64,000 nucleotides of DNA from assembly GCA_023627715.1 (NCBI GenBank), contig JAMAHW010000053.1, forward strand, positions 124,001 through 188,000, read 5' to 3'. The stretch is from Periconia sp. R9002. Lineage: Eukaryota > Ascomycota > Dothideomycetes > Pleosporales > Periconiaceae. The translations under genes were made by a program, and so were the position numbers. Shown one piece after another: positions 44,602-55,838 of the stretch (position 1 is the stretch's first letter; each line of letters opens with the position of its first letter). The notes beneath the pieces are model-generated. The model saw only the letters and a list, made by a program, of their open reading frames with translations. It ran no database searches and had not been told where the DNA came from.

Positions 44602-47600
44602 GGTGGGAAATCGTTTCGATATGTTTTACTTGTTTTCAAAAGGAGAATGAGGAGCATGGTAACGGTTGGAGCGAACTCTCTATTTAAACATTATGCATGA
44701 ACCTGACCTCTCAGCAAATCCTTTCCTCATCAATATCTACTTCCTTTTCTCCTTTAGTGACGGAGAAATTCTGCGCCAGGTAAACAATTAGTCTGGGGAA
44801 ACGTGGTTTGTTTGATAATATGTACAACGATGTTGTAAGTTCTTGGATGGGGATGGATGGATGGTGGATTGGATACTTGTTTACTAGCAGACTAAGTTGA
44901 TTTGGGGTGATGTGCGCGAGCCAGGGTTCCCCACATTCATTTCTTCCACCTCTCTGCTTCGGTGATGGAGGGTTGGGTCAATATGGAATAGCCGTAGCGC
45001 CTCGGGGAAATAAATGGAGTTTTTCCGTGGTTGATTGAGAAGTAGGGATGATATGTGCGGTTGTCATTTTCCTAGGTATCAATGCTCCGATAGCCAAGTG
45101 TATTGTTTTAGACCCGCCGAATTAGTGCATTGTGTGTAGCTAGTTTTGAGCTTTAATTAACCGTTTGCGAAGAACAACAAACTTTAATCTCTTTTGTTGT
45201 CATGATACCTTTGATGTTTTTTTGGCGATGCAAGTGGGGTCTTTTCTTAAATTCTTCTTTATCAAAAGTGTAGGTAGTACTCCGGTTCTATTTCGAATCA
45301 TCCAAAACCACAAACCTTAATAGCTATGTAGTTTTGAGATTGCTTCGCGTACACAAGGTGGTACGGCTTTTTTGTCTCTCAGTTTTAGGTCTTTATTCCT
45401 GTTTGCGTAGAGCCACTTACAATAGTTTTATACCCCAAAAGATAGCTACTATTCTCTAGTGTTTTATATAGTTCTGTTCGGTATTCCTCCTACTTGATAA
45501 TGACTGGGTCTGTTTACTTCTTGCTGTTATTTGCTGCTGCTGTCTAAAGAAACCTACCAAATCATGCAGATGACATCAAAATCTGTCAGTCTCATCTGCA
45601 CACTCAAAAGCCGAAATCGTCACGAAGTACAGCTTCGATCAAGCTTCTGTTATTTTGAAACTTCTTCGTTTATCATTGAACGACGTGGAACCCTTCACGT
45701 TTTCTATGGACCCACTCACGTATTTGGTCTTCCATTGTAGCTTGACATTCTTTTTAGCAAACAGTGTGAAACATTGCTCGTACCCGGAGTCTATTTTACT
45801 TCTACAGAGTTTAGTTTCTTTTCAAAACCTTGATCATTCCTAGAAGCAAAGGCCATCTGTAGGCTCAAAAAAGAAATACAAAAAAACGCAAATCCTGTTT
45901 CGAGTGTACAGCCCTGCTTCCAATAGGAACAATTGTCTTGAAGGTGCATGTGGACAACGCAACATACCTTTCTAGGTTATTCCCTGCTCGAGCTCATGTC
46001 TGTGGACATATTCACATGCAACTGGATTGCTATCCCCGTGGTCGATCACAGCATCAAGATGATGATGCACTTTTTGGACGCTTAAATTTTACGCATTAGA
46101 TATGTTAAGTCTTGTAAATTACACACTGGATGATATCTACTTTGAGACATGTAAAGCAGCGTCCAACATGATGGAGGCTAATGAAAAAAGACTTAGAAAT
46201 CCATAAGTCATGAAGCCATCCGGAAAGGGGACTGAACAGTACCAGGACTGACACTCGATACATGAGCTTGGGCATTCAGTTATAACAGTGAAGTGCAATG
46301 AGACAGGTTACTTACTCGTCTCTAGCATCAGAGGGAAACTGGATGCGAAAATTCTGCAAGCCCTTGCCACTCGCTTTGAGCATGTGCCACTGCTGTTTCT
46401 CACTGCCTAGGCGATTCTATCATCGTGAGGCTGAGTTCACCAGCTCACAGCATTTCTGTATTACTCAACACCGGGCAACCTCGAAACAATCAGAATTCAG
46501 AAAAAAACATCATTCCAGGCGTGAAAATAATACTCAAGAGCTACGTTCAAACATTGGTTCTTGAGAAGAAAGAACCAGCATCGATATACTTCCCACTACT
46601 TCTATCTTTAAGATCCCATTTCCCTCTTCCTCCAATCCTATCCACAGTAAAGCTCCAGCTGAAAGTCTGTTACCTAGCTTCGTACGAGCCATGTCAGAAA
46701 CGGTCAGAGACGTACGCAACTAAAGCTACGTATACACACAGACATCCTGCCGGTCAGATCCGGTGATCATAGAATTGCGTCGACCGTCGAATAGAAGGGA
46801 TTACAATACCCTAGTATTCAGTCTCGACCATACCAAACTGGATAACTCTAGAATTCTGTAAGCGTATACCGGCCATGTCATCGACTGGCTTGTTGCCTTT
46901 ATGTACGGCAGAATTTTCGCACAACGATGAATCATACGATAGATTAAGTGCAGGGACGTTTCCATGGAATTTTGTACAATTCGTGGCACTGCGCACAAAG
47001 TTATACCAACAGTGGATCTTGCCTCAAAATATTAAAAATGACAAACTTACTGCTGGCAGTGTAACAAGGTCATCGGCACTTGAAGCGTCTTTCGGCCCCT
47101 CAAATTCGAACAAGTGTTTTGCATCACGAGGAGCACCCAACCAAACCTACCAACACAAGGCTGAAGCGTTTCCCTTCCACCCACTTCCTGCTCAGGCGGC
47201 AGAATTTGTGCGCACTTTGCCCGATGCATAACTGCGAGGACGCAATACCCTAGCAGTCATCAGCGCGCATGGCGCTTCAGTGGCTTGTCAGGCCAGCTTG
47301 GACTGCTCTTGGAATATGATTGGTGGCCCCCGAGAGGATTTTGAAGAAGGCTGCATATGAATTTCAGACTACATAACAACCAAGAGGGCGCTCAGGACAC
47401 AGAGGACTGCCTGAGAGGGGCTTCCTCGAAGAAAGAGTGCCCAAGATGACAACTCTTTTCCCATCCAAAAGAAAAATCCTCTGCAACATGAAAAGTGTAG
47501 GGAATATGGTTGCCTTTCAAACAAACACCGGAACGCCTTTGCCCACCACAGGTACGTAAAGGGAATATGTAAGTTCTGTTCCCCACCATGAACACCGAAT

Positions 47601-47710
47601 ATAAAACAATTTAACCTTATACACCTTATACACCTGAATACACCGCGTAAAATGCTGGAGCTGACTGGGAAGTAGTTTTGTATCGGCGTCTGCTATCGCG
47701 TCCGTGGCAG
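44602..47710. other. 3.1 kb gene-poor region
   Basis: It begins with the GH12 promoter, in which one CreA-like CTGGGG occurs at 44793-44798 and a GGAT-rich simple repeat lies near 44844-44870. The rest is relatively AT-rich, with short ORFs on both strands and none recognisable. No transposon ends or long direct repeats were seen. Confidence 0.5.
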
Positions 47711-49304
47711 CTAGCCAGCGACCCAGTTGATTATCCGTACGAACGTTTCGATCAGCGTACTCGCCGATAGTCTCCGGGTTTGCCCGTCGAGTTCTTTGTT
47801 ATTATTACCGAAATCAATTTTTCTGTGGTCAAAGGTTTCGAGATCAACGAACGGGCCTCCAAATCCCTTGCTATGGACCATCCAGCACTGGAGGCACAGA
47901 CCGCTCCCTTCAGGGCCATATATCACAGTTCCGCCGATCTGGACCGGAGCGGGTGGAGCACAAGTCACGGAGTGCAAACCAGTCACATTTGAGGAAGGAG
48001 AAGGCATCTCTCTAGTGGGAGATGCTGAACCCGTTGGCGACGAGACAGCTCGGGATGCTATTTCCAGTGAAGTCACGTAGGAGGAAGAAGACTGTGGAGA
48101 TGAAGGAGTATTGACAACTGCAGGAAGCTCTTTGCTACTGGATGAGGGGTTAGACTCCATGGTGAGTGTCAGACCGGCCGGTTTCCTGGGGCTGCCTGCT
48201 TGTGATATGCTCGACTTGCGCGTCGGCGACTCCTTGATATAAACATTCTTGGGGAGAAGCTGGCCTTCCATGGAATCCACATCCTTAGGGCGGAGCTGGT
48301 TTTCCACTGAAATCCGTGAGCTTGTGTCTCATTTGGTGAAGTACTGGTAGAAATTCCAAATTGCCCAGCTGTGTCACCGTGTGACGCAAAGTTTCCACCC
48401 CTAGATCCCTCTTGTATCGCCAATGTAAATTGTACTTACTCCAAGAATGTCCTTTCTCACTCCGAAGGAAGTCACGGCCTTCCTCGAAATACTGCTTGGC
48501 AGTTTTGCAATGTCTCAATGGCCCGGATTTGAGCCTCGCTATCAGCTTGGCTATTATCTCCACTTTCATCTCCTGCCGGGACCCTTTCGCTATGCCATCG
48601 GGCAGGGTATATGCGAGCTCCACTACTATCCATCCGAATTCGTCGGTCGCGCGATTCTTTTGCAGAACCCGAGCGATGGGTTCGAGGGTCTCGGTTACTT
48701 CCTCTGTTCCTGAATGTCAGTATGCTGCGGTTCTGATGAAGCTCCACAAAATTTGTCGGGATATCCCCCAGAAGCAGTAGAGTGGACGGGTCAACATGTC
48801 GATCCTGAAGAAAATCGTCGCTTGGCTGATGCACGAGCGACATGCCAGTTCAGCATTGCCGAATACTGTCAGTGCACGCATCATCTGAGAAAGACGGCGA
48901 TACTCATACGCCGAACCAAACAATGCGCGATCATTAGTGAATCCAGGAAGCCGAAGGAGTGTCTCGAAATGTCACTCAAACGAGGAAAAAGAGTCACAAC
49001 TTCCCTGGGTGAGTCATAGGAAACGTTTATACGTACCTTCTTCATACAGCGTCGATCTTTCATAATCTTCTTTTGTATATTCTTCCATCGATAACCTGTA
49101 GAGATGACAGACCAAATAAATCTCTGTGGGTTTTGGATATCTAAACAAATGCTCTGTGAAGTAGGATGTCGTGCGATCTGAGGGTATAACTGTTCAGCGC
49201 CAACCACCGATCCTACAGTGTTGGGAATGACTCACGTAAACTCTCTGGTGATGCCAGTAAATGATGGGGATTAATTTGGTATTGGAAATGAGCTTGCGCT
49301 CGTT
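47711..49304 (-). CDS. Unrecognised multi-exon gene, possibly broken
   Basis: Apparent exons: 49304-49236, 49189-49037, 48962-48867, 48804 to about 48710, about 48709-48440, and 48306-47711. Introns of 46, 74, 62 and 133 bp join cleanly in phase, the last with a strong GTAAGT donor. Conceptual segments include KLIPIIYWHHQRVYLYP, GFTNDRALFGSAYEYRRLSQ, STLLLLGDIPTNFVELHQN, and EVTETLEPIARVLQKN. The fourth and fifth blocks abut but lie in different frames (a one-base shift near 48710), with no room for an intron. The cause could be a real frameshift, a sequencing error, or a different splice choice (GTGCAC at about 48875). The C-terminus is Ser/Pro-rich and then hydrophobic. The true start was not found. 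No domain was recognised. Confidence 0.42.
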
Positions 49305-50797
49305 CTGAATCGGAGATGGCCAAAACAAAGAAAGATTAGGTGTGAGGTTGTTGCGTCGGAAGGATCGGAGACAGTCAGCGAGTTGGGGCTTAGGCGTTGG
49401 GCTAACTAAAACGCAGGTTGGGTAACAATACGCTGGCCGGGGTCCGGTTCGTCGTTATTAGATTATTTCCTTTACAGTTGTATGCAATGAAGACGCAGGT
49501 ACAGTTATGAGTGTTAGAGGTTGGTACAGTGAGTATTGGTGTTGGCGGTGAAGGTTTGTACGAGTCCACAAAAATGTTGAGTGTCGAGTGTTGCTGCTGG
49601 AGTCTTTAGATACTTGGAAGGTGAGTGGGTTTGTGCACACGTCCGCATCGAGCTTTAGGTTATGATCGGATTTTGAAGCTTACTGGATGGCAGCCGAGAT
49701 TATTCACACGGATAACATCATACACACGGATCCTACGGTGACTTGGTCCAGCTGGAGCTTACTACGTTCCATTGGCCGGTTCTCTGGGTAAGAGGATCTC
49801 AGGATAATGACATGGTGTCATGGCTTATTGGTAGGTTACCTCAGCATCGACTCAGATCCAGTGCTGTTATTAGAAGCCAAGTCTTAAGAACGGCGAGCGG
49901 GATCACAGATGGTGGACTTCCCAATACTCCTAACATGAATCTAGCGGCATTGGTAGACCAACTGGCTGAATGAAGCTTGGATGACTGCGTTGTTTTTGCA
50001 AAACATACAAATTGTTCGTGTTTGTTAACTGATATGCTGCCGGTCTGCACTCTGCACATGTTTATCATATCTTTTATTTCTAGCATACAGGCCGCGTGTT
50101 TGACTCGTCAGATAGTCGACTGTCCCCCCACGATGAGCCCGCGGAGCGGGATTGGCTTCGGCGTATCCACTGGGGACTCGTTTATGGCCTGTGAATGGAC
50201 AGACAAAAAGTCGCCACGTGGTGTCAGCTGGTTGCCCGAGGCTGGGGGCTCGTACACTTGAAGGCAAAAACGAAGCCAACGACTAGCTTTTCTGAATAAT
50301 GATCGTGATGCATGATACCAAATACTGCTTGAAGAAAATGCTAGATGGGAGAAATGGAGTTGACGTCGGAGTTAGCTCGTCCCAAGCTTCCCGCTACTAT
50401 GTCGCTACCAAAGATCTGATCCACTTGCACGTGTTCCCCCTCATTCTACCGATAGCATGACTCGTGCCCTAACCTTACCCATTATCATCATCTAATTGGC
50501 ATGTATACGCTGTAGCATCCCCACGGACAATGCCAAGGAACGCTACTTCGGGCATGCTACATTTCGTCTTTCCCGTCGGCGAATCCTTGACTAGATACTC
50601 GTTGCTTCTGCTGAGGCTGTGAAAATTCTCATTACGTGGCAGTGCAGCGGTTAATGTAGGCTTGGGCTGACTGACCGAGCACCGAGCACCCGCCCTCCTT
50701 TGGCACATTGCATTCTCACCAGTTTTCATCTACCATCAACAACCATCCACACAAAGTGTTTGAGGCAGTTTTGTTTTCATCTTTATCTCATCGACCT
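49305..50797. other. 1.5 kb intergenic between divergent genes
   Basis: It should contain the start and promoter of the unrecognised minus-strand gene and the promoter of the C2H2 gene. A CCACGTGG core lies at about 50215. No other gene was recognised. Confidence 0.4.
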
Positions 50798-51862
50798 ATG
50801 CTAAACTCATTCCATACTGATGCCTCGTCAACGACACACGCAGAGACAGCCGTCCCATCACAGTTCCGACACGCCCCCTCGAGCTGTATCGCGCCACAGG
50901 ATAATGATTCAGCCTCGACAGGTAGACCGGACGGTGAGCTATTGCTCGGCCTTCACGGCGCCACGGAACAGACAGAAGCCGCCGGATTATTGCTAGGATC
51001 GCTGCCAAATGACGATGCTTTTACAGGCATAGAAGATCTGCCCTGGGATGATGAGCAGCAGAGTGTTACGTCCTCTAATGACATTTGGAGCTTGGGTCCT
51101 CTTTCTATAGATACGAATTTGTTGGACCCACTATCATCGTCTACGACTTTTAGCGACTGGCCTCTAGACTGGCCGCATGAAATCGGAGCAGCCGATGAGA
51201 ACGTTTTCAATCAGCGCAACCATCCTCAACTTCAGCAACGAAGTTACACATTTCCTTGGACGGACACCTACAGTGATACTGATTTTTCAAATGTTCCTTA
51301 CGAGTCCCAAAGCTCGATCTATTCAGCTGACGTGGCCACGCCGCCGTCTCCACAGGTTACGACCTCTGTTTTTGAGAACGGAAGACCAAGGCGCGACTCA
51401 AACTCAAGTCGAATGTCTAGGTCAACCAGCCAAATGTCATCGCAGTCGAGTGCTTCCGACCCCTTTAAGCGCCGCATCAATCCCCTGAAGCAACATAAAG
51501 GAACGCTTAGAGATTCAAATGACAATTTCCCTTGCGATATCTGCGGACGCCCCTTCCGGTATAAGAAAGATCTTGAGAGACACAGATTCTCTATACACGA
51601 CAGGCGGCCTAGCTGGTTCTGTCCTGCTCAATCGTGCCGCTTTGCCACGCAAGGCTTCAGTCGGAAAGACAAAGCCTTCCAGCATGTTAAGACCCATCGG
51701 AGCAATTCCGACGCTAGTCTGAAACCGATTTTTGCTGCTGAAAGAGCAAGTTTAAGATCAATTGGAAGTGCGCCAGTCTCGCCACACTTAACGTCAGGAT
51801 ATCAGAGGTTTCCCACCCCACTGCGCGAGCGAGAAGAACAGGATGTAGATACGTTAAGTTAG
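50798..51862 (+). CDS. C2H2 zinc-finger protein, probable transcription factor (354 aa)
   Basis: Single exon. The open frame extends upstream, but its first ATG is at 50798 (MLNSFHTDASS). The N-terminal 245 residues are acidic and Ser/Thr/Pro-rich, with aromatic-acidic patches such as DLPWDDE and DWPLDWPHE that look like activation sequences. A classical finger spans residues 246-267 (C246, C249, H262, H267; FPCDICGRPFRYKKDLERHR). A second, variant finger follows at C275, C280, H296, H300. This paired arrangement near the C-terminus is common in fungal C2H2 regulators of unknown target. The gene converges with the RelA/SpoT gene, only 134 bp away. Confidence 0.8.
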   Translation: MLNSFHTDASSTTHAETAVPSQFRHAPSSCIAPQDNDSASTGRPDGELLLGLHGATEQTEAAGLLLGSLPNDDAFTGIEDLPWDDEQQSVTSSNDIWSLGPLSIDTNLLDPLSSSTTFSDWPLDWPHEIGAADENVFNQRNHPQLQQRSYTFPWTDTYSDTDFSNVPYESQSSIYSADVATPPSPQVTTSVFENGRPRRDSNSSRMSRSTSQMSSQSSASDPFKRRINPLKQHKGTLRDSNDNFPCDICGRPFRYKKDLERHRFSIHDRRPSWFCPAQSCRFATQGFSRKDKAFQHVKTHRSNSDASLKPIFAAERASLRSIGSAPVSPHLTSGYQRFPTPLREREEQDVDTLS

Positions 51863-51996
51863 ATTGACAAATATACGTTATGACACCGATGACAGCTTAG
51901 TATGTTCACCTTGACCCCGTGCTATCCTGATACTTTTGTGCGACTCTTAGCTGGCCCCGTATCCAACCCTTATGATGTGCAGGCTTCCACTGTGTT

Positions 51997-53644
51997 TCAA
52001 TACATGGAGTACTGCTTCTCGAGAATATCTCCGATTCGCAGTTGCTCTAATTTGGTTGTCCACTCAACTTCTTTCGTAGCTTCCATTTCGGCCAAACGAA
52101 ACACCATCCCACAAATGCTCCTCTCATTTCGTGCCTCATCATGGAACCAATTCCAAGCAGGCTCCAGTTCTCTCTCAATTTTACCTTCGTAATCCCCGCC
52201 ATCCCATAGAAGCTGACGAAGAAGGTTGGTCAACACATAGTTGAGCGATTGGCGGACCAGATCAGTCATCTTGACATTTTCACGCAAAAACTTATTTGCC
52301 AGCTCTGGGCGACCAAAAAAGCTTTGGAGAAGTATGAGCGCACTCATCATGGTATCGCATTGTTTAACTGGTAATACCTCTGTCGGTGTCTCGACGTCAT
52401 GGGGCGGCATCAAGTGCCTTAGCAAACATACGGTCGCCTTCACTAAATTCGCAATTACAAGTCAGTCAACTTCAAGCAATCATGTTTAAACACCACACTA
52501 GATGCTTCAGATTGATAGCAAACAGGCTTCGGCTTCACCCTATGCTTGCAGTATACGTACTTTCTCTGGCAGGCTCGAAACTTGGTCTGATTCCATTGAT
52601 CATGACAGAATCCAACTTCGGATTATCAGGAAATCCCAGCTCTTTGAATGCGTTGCGCACAGCCACAGGGTAGTTCTTTCCAATCTTGGGGTGGGCTAGA
52701 AATCGGAAAAGGACATCAACGCCCTCAGCATCGAAGTCCGGGGGTATCACATCGCTATCCTCTTGAGGCTGTAAGACGTCGAGCTCCCGAAGAAAAATGC
52801 GGAAGTCTCCACTGTCGCGAAACCTGGCGTATGTCCGTTTCATCACAAGTTCGTGGAACTGTTCTAGAAGCAAATCGCCGGACAAGACAAGCCCGTTTAG
52901 CGAGTCAAGAAGAAGCTCTTCCTGCAATGTCGGAGGTCCATAAGCATAGGACTTGTAGAGGATGTCGTGGCCCGCCTCAGCCCATGCATGCGAAAGGGCC
53001 GAAACAACCTGGATCTCGACTCTATCTCTGGGATTATAGAAGTAGTAATCCTTCTTTCCTTGGTTTTCCTTCATTTTGGCACGATAGTGTACAGCTATGT
53101 AACCCAGGTGTTTCGGGCGATATCTTTTCTTCGAAGTTTGGTGCCGATCCGATGTGTTGAGTATCCTGGCTCTCTCATCCGGTTTTATACGGTCTTCAGA
53201 TCCTTGGTGATACTTTGGTTGCACATCATTTCCCCAGATAGTTTGGATAACTTGAGTGATTTTCTCGCGCTGGTCCTCGCTAGGCATGTATAGTATCACT
53301 CGGACTCCGGCAAGATCATGTATATCGTTCCATATGTCATCTACCGTCTCATATGCTACCCCGGCGTGAGGATCTGCGTGTCTCATCTTCAACTTCTCTT
53401 TCAAGCTTTTCGGCTCTTTTGCGCGACATCGAACATTGACGTGAACATCGCTCCATTGCGGCTTGGCTAACTCTTCTTCTATTAACTCTTTGGCTCGATT
53501 CGCGAGCATGTGATAATGTGTTTGGCTGTAGACCTTCAAAAAATCTTCGATGACGTCTGGTGTTTCGCTCTGCGATACCCATGTAGATTGACTTCGGGTG
53601 TATTTGAATGGTGGACTCTCCGGGCGCATATCCTTGCTGGCCAT
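51997..53644 (-). CDS. RelA/SpoT (alarmone synthetase-like) domain protein (509 aa)
   Basis: Exons 53644-52561 and 52442-51997 flank a 118-bp intron (GTACGT donor, TTGACTGAC branch region, TTTAG acceptor; phase 1). The ATG at 53644 (MASKDMRPE) is the first in frame. The RelA/SpoT synthetase-like domain spans about residues 65-260. It contains RAKEPKSLKEKLK, DLAGVRVILYMP (from 110), HLGYIAVHY (180-187), VEIQVVSALSHAWAEAGHD (209-227) and YKS. The order DxAGxR ... GYxAxH ... EIQ ... HxWxExxH is that of (p)ppGpp synthetases. No hydrolase (HD) domain precedes it, so it resembles small alarmone synthetases with a fungal C-terminal helical extension. Activity in fungi is not established here. It diverges from the CorA-like gene. 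Confidence 0.87.
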
Positions 53645-54176
53645 TGCAATTCTATGCCGATACCGATACGCGTTTCGTTTAAAATCAATATGACTATAAG
53701 AAACTAGCAAAGAACAAGGCTAAAGGGCCGAAGACCACGTCAACAAGGAAGGCTGGATTTATATTAGATGAGGGCATGGTTATGTACCTGGAATGTCTGG
53801 AGGACTCCGACGAGGCTGAAGAATCCGGGATGATGATTGGAGCATCACACCGCCATCGCTAAACCATGCTGTACACCTCAGGCATGAAAACATCGTCACG
53901 ATGGATATTCAGTGGCTTAGCACTCAGCCTTCAGTGTAGAAACGACCAAGGCCGTTCTTTACTTGAGGTTATCGAGCAGGTTCTCTACACACTATATGGG
54001 TTCCCGTGGGTGGAGCTTCGTATCCCTCAGTCACACAAAGCGCTGCACGTGCCCCGCCTCGTTGCCTATCAGTAACCGGCTTCTTCTCGTTGGCAGCTCT
54101 CTGTTGGAAAAACGCCTTCCTCAGTTGATACGGTTCAGCCTTCCATCGAACACATGAATACACCATACCGCAGGCC
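53645..54176. promoter_or_regulatory. Divergent promoter, RelA/SpoT / CorA-like
   Basis: 532 bp between two starts facing away from each other. No specific site was recognised; joint regulation is possible. Confidence 0.4.
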
Positions 54177-55838
54177 ATGGAAGACTACTGTTATGACAGA
54201 ACAAAGCATTATTCGCAAGCGTCGAGGATGGAGAAACAGTATCATAAACCGAATACCTATCGTGATTACGTGGAGACTTTAAGTTCAAGAAATCCGTGCT
54301 TGCTCAACCTCCAAAGCTTTCTGTCTTCAACTTCGGTATACCGAAGGTCATGCCAGTTTACTGCGCTCGACTTCCTAGAAGGGATAGATGAACCGATCTT
54401 ACGGCACATTCCCGACATCGACCTAGTCCCTGAACAACTGAACGGCATTCAAGCAACCAAATCGAATGAAAATGTGGGGGTTGAGGGATACCGCAAACAT
54501 CCGCTGCAAGGCCGCATTTTGATAATAGAGGATCTAACACCCGAGGTCATCGAACTTGTTGGGTCTACGCTTGATGTTGATCCGTTGATGTTCTCTTTGC
54601 ACCTGCACACTACTCAGAGAAACGATGCACGCTCTCAAACCCCCGACGACGCAACTCTCCCATCTCGACTGGTAACACAAAACTATATGACAACGACATA
54701 CCACCGACCCATTGTTTCGGAGCAAAAATTTCCCTTTGGGGGCAAATTTGAGCGAGACATGGCCATAAATCGAAAAGTGGTATTCATACGCTCTACTCCA
54801 ATAGGCCTGGCTCAGCATTCTGTCTCGGTGATCAAAGTCGAACACAGTAGTGACTTTTGGATAGGTAATGTTTGATCAGGTTACAAGCTTGCATCATCAC
54901 TAACTTTACCAGCATTGATACTGGTAGATCCACCTATCAACAACTATCTTTACCCTTCAGGCCAAAAGGACAAGAGCGGGCCTAAAACAGAAATTTTACT
55001 ACGTCCATATCTAGGTAGTCACGAAGACTTCATGGATGCCCCCAAATTTTCAAGTGACTGGGCAGAGCTGGATGAGTATCCGCCACGCGGAGGCATGGTC
55101 ACCGAGATTGTGCAATATTGGAAACGAAGCATGCCGCCATGTTTCGATCCAAATAACCCGACTTTGGAATCCCTCACCTATTATCCGTTGAGGATTGTGG
55201 CAGCAGAGTGGGTCAAGTATGTAGCAGTCATGCAATACTGTATCAAAATGTACGAATATCGAGGAGATCAGTTGCCAAATCTGGATCAATTCAACATGGA
55301 TCTACGTGAGCTTCAAGGCTGGCGACGTCGCAGTATGGTTTCGCAGAAGAAAATACGTGCAGTAATACGCCAGCTCAAAACTCGCCGTGCATTTGAAGGA
55401 AAGACTCAAGCCGACATCGACTTCCTAATCGAGGATTTCGAGGTTTTGAACACCAATATCAAACATGCGGGGAAGCGATTGGAGAACATGCTACCAGTTG
55501 TAACATCACTCGTGCAAATCATCGATGCTCGCCAATCCTTTGCTGAAACCACGAACATCAGTCGTCTGACCATTCTCGCACTGGTCTTCGTTCCGCTCAA
55601 TTTTGTATCGAGTTTGTTCAGCATGAAAGATAGTGTTTCTCCAGGCGCAGATGGGTTTTGGATTTATTTCGCTGTTGCGGTGCCCATCACGGTTGTCGTC
55701 TACCTTGTTGCTAGACCGCCTGCCAGAATCGTTTCCATGGCACGCAAATGGCTTAATATTGAAAAAGAGCGGTCTATGTTGATATCCAGAGGTGTGAGCA
55801 TGGGTCAAACCAGAGACCAGCCGATCACGCAGGCCTAA
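54177..55838 (+). CDS. CorA-like two-helix membrane protein lacking GMN (537 aa)
   Basis: Exons 54177-54864 and 54913-55838 flank a 48-bp intron (CACTAAC branch, phase 1). The ATG at 54177 sits in a GCCATGG context. The long soluble N-terminal part and a helical stretch (about 340-440) precede two C-terminal membrane helices, at about 448-465 (LTILALVFVPLNFVSSLF) and 477-496. This is CorA/Mrs2 topology, and the phrase SRLTILALVFVPLNF is typical of fungal CorA-like proteins. At the position of the GMN selectivity motif the protein has SMKD, with Gly and Asn replaced. Mg2+ transport is therefore doubtful, and a sensing or other role is possible. A Pro/Arg-rich short tail follows. Confidence 0.8.

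Noticed and set aside
46875..47231. 118-codon plus-strand frame
   Set aside because: No domain, no splice partners and no composition bias distinguish it from chance.
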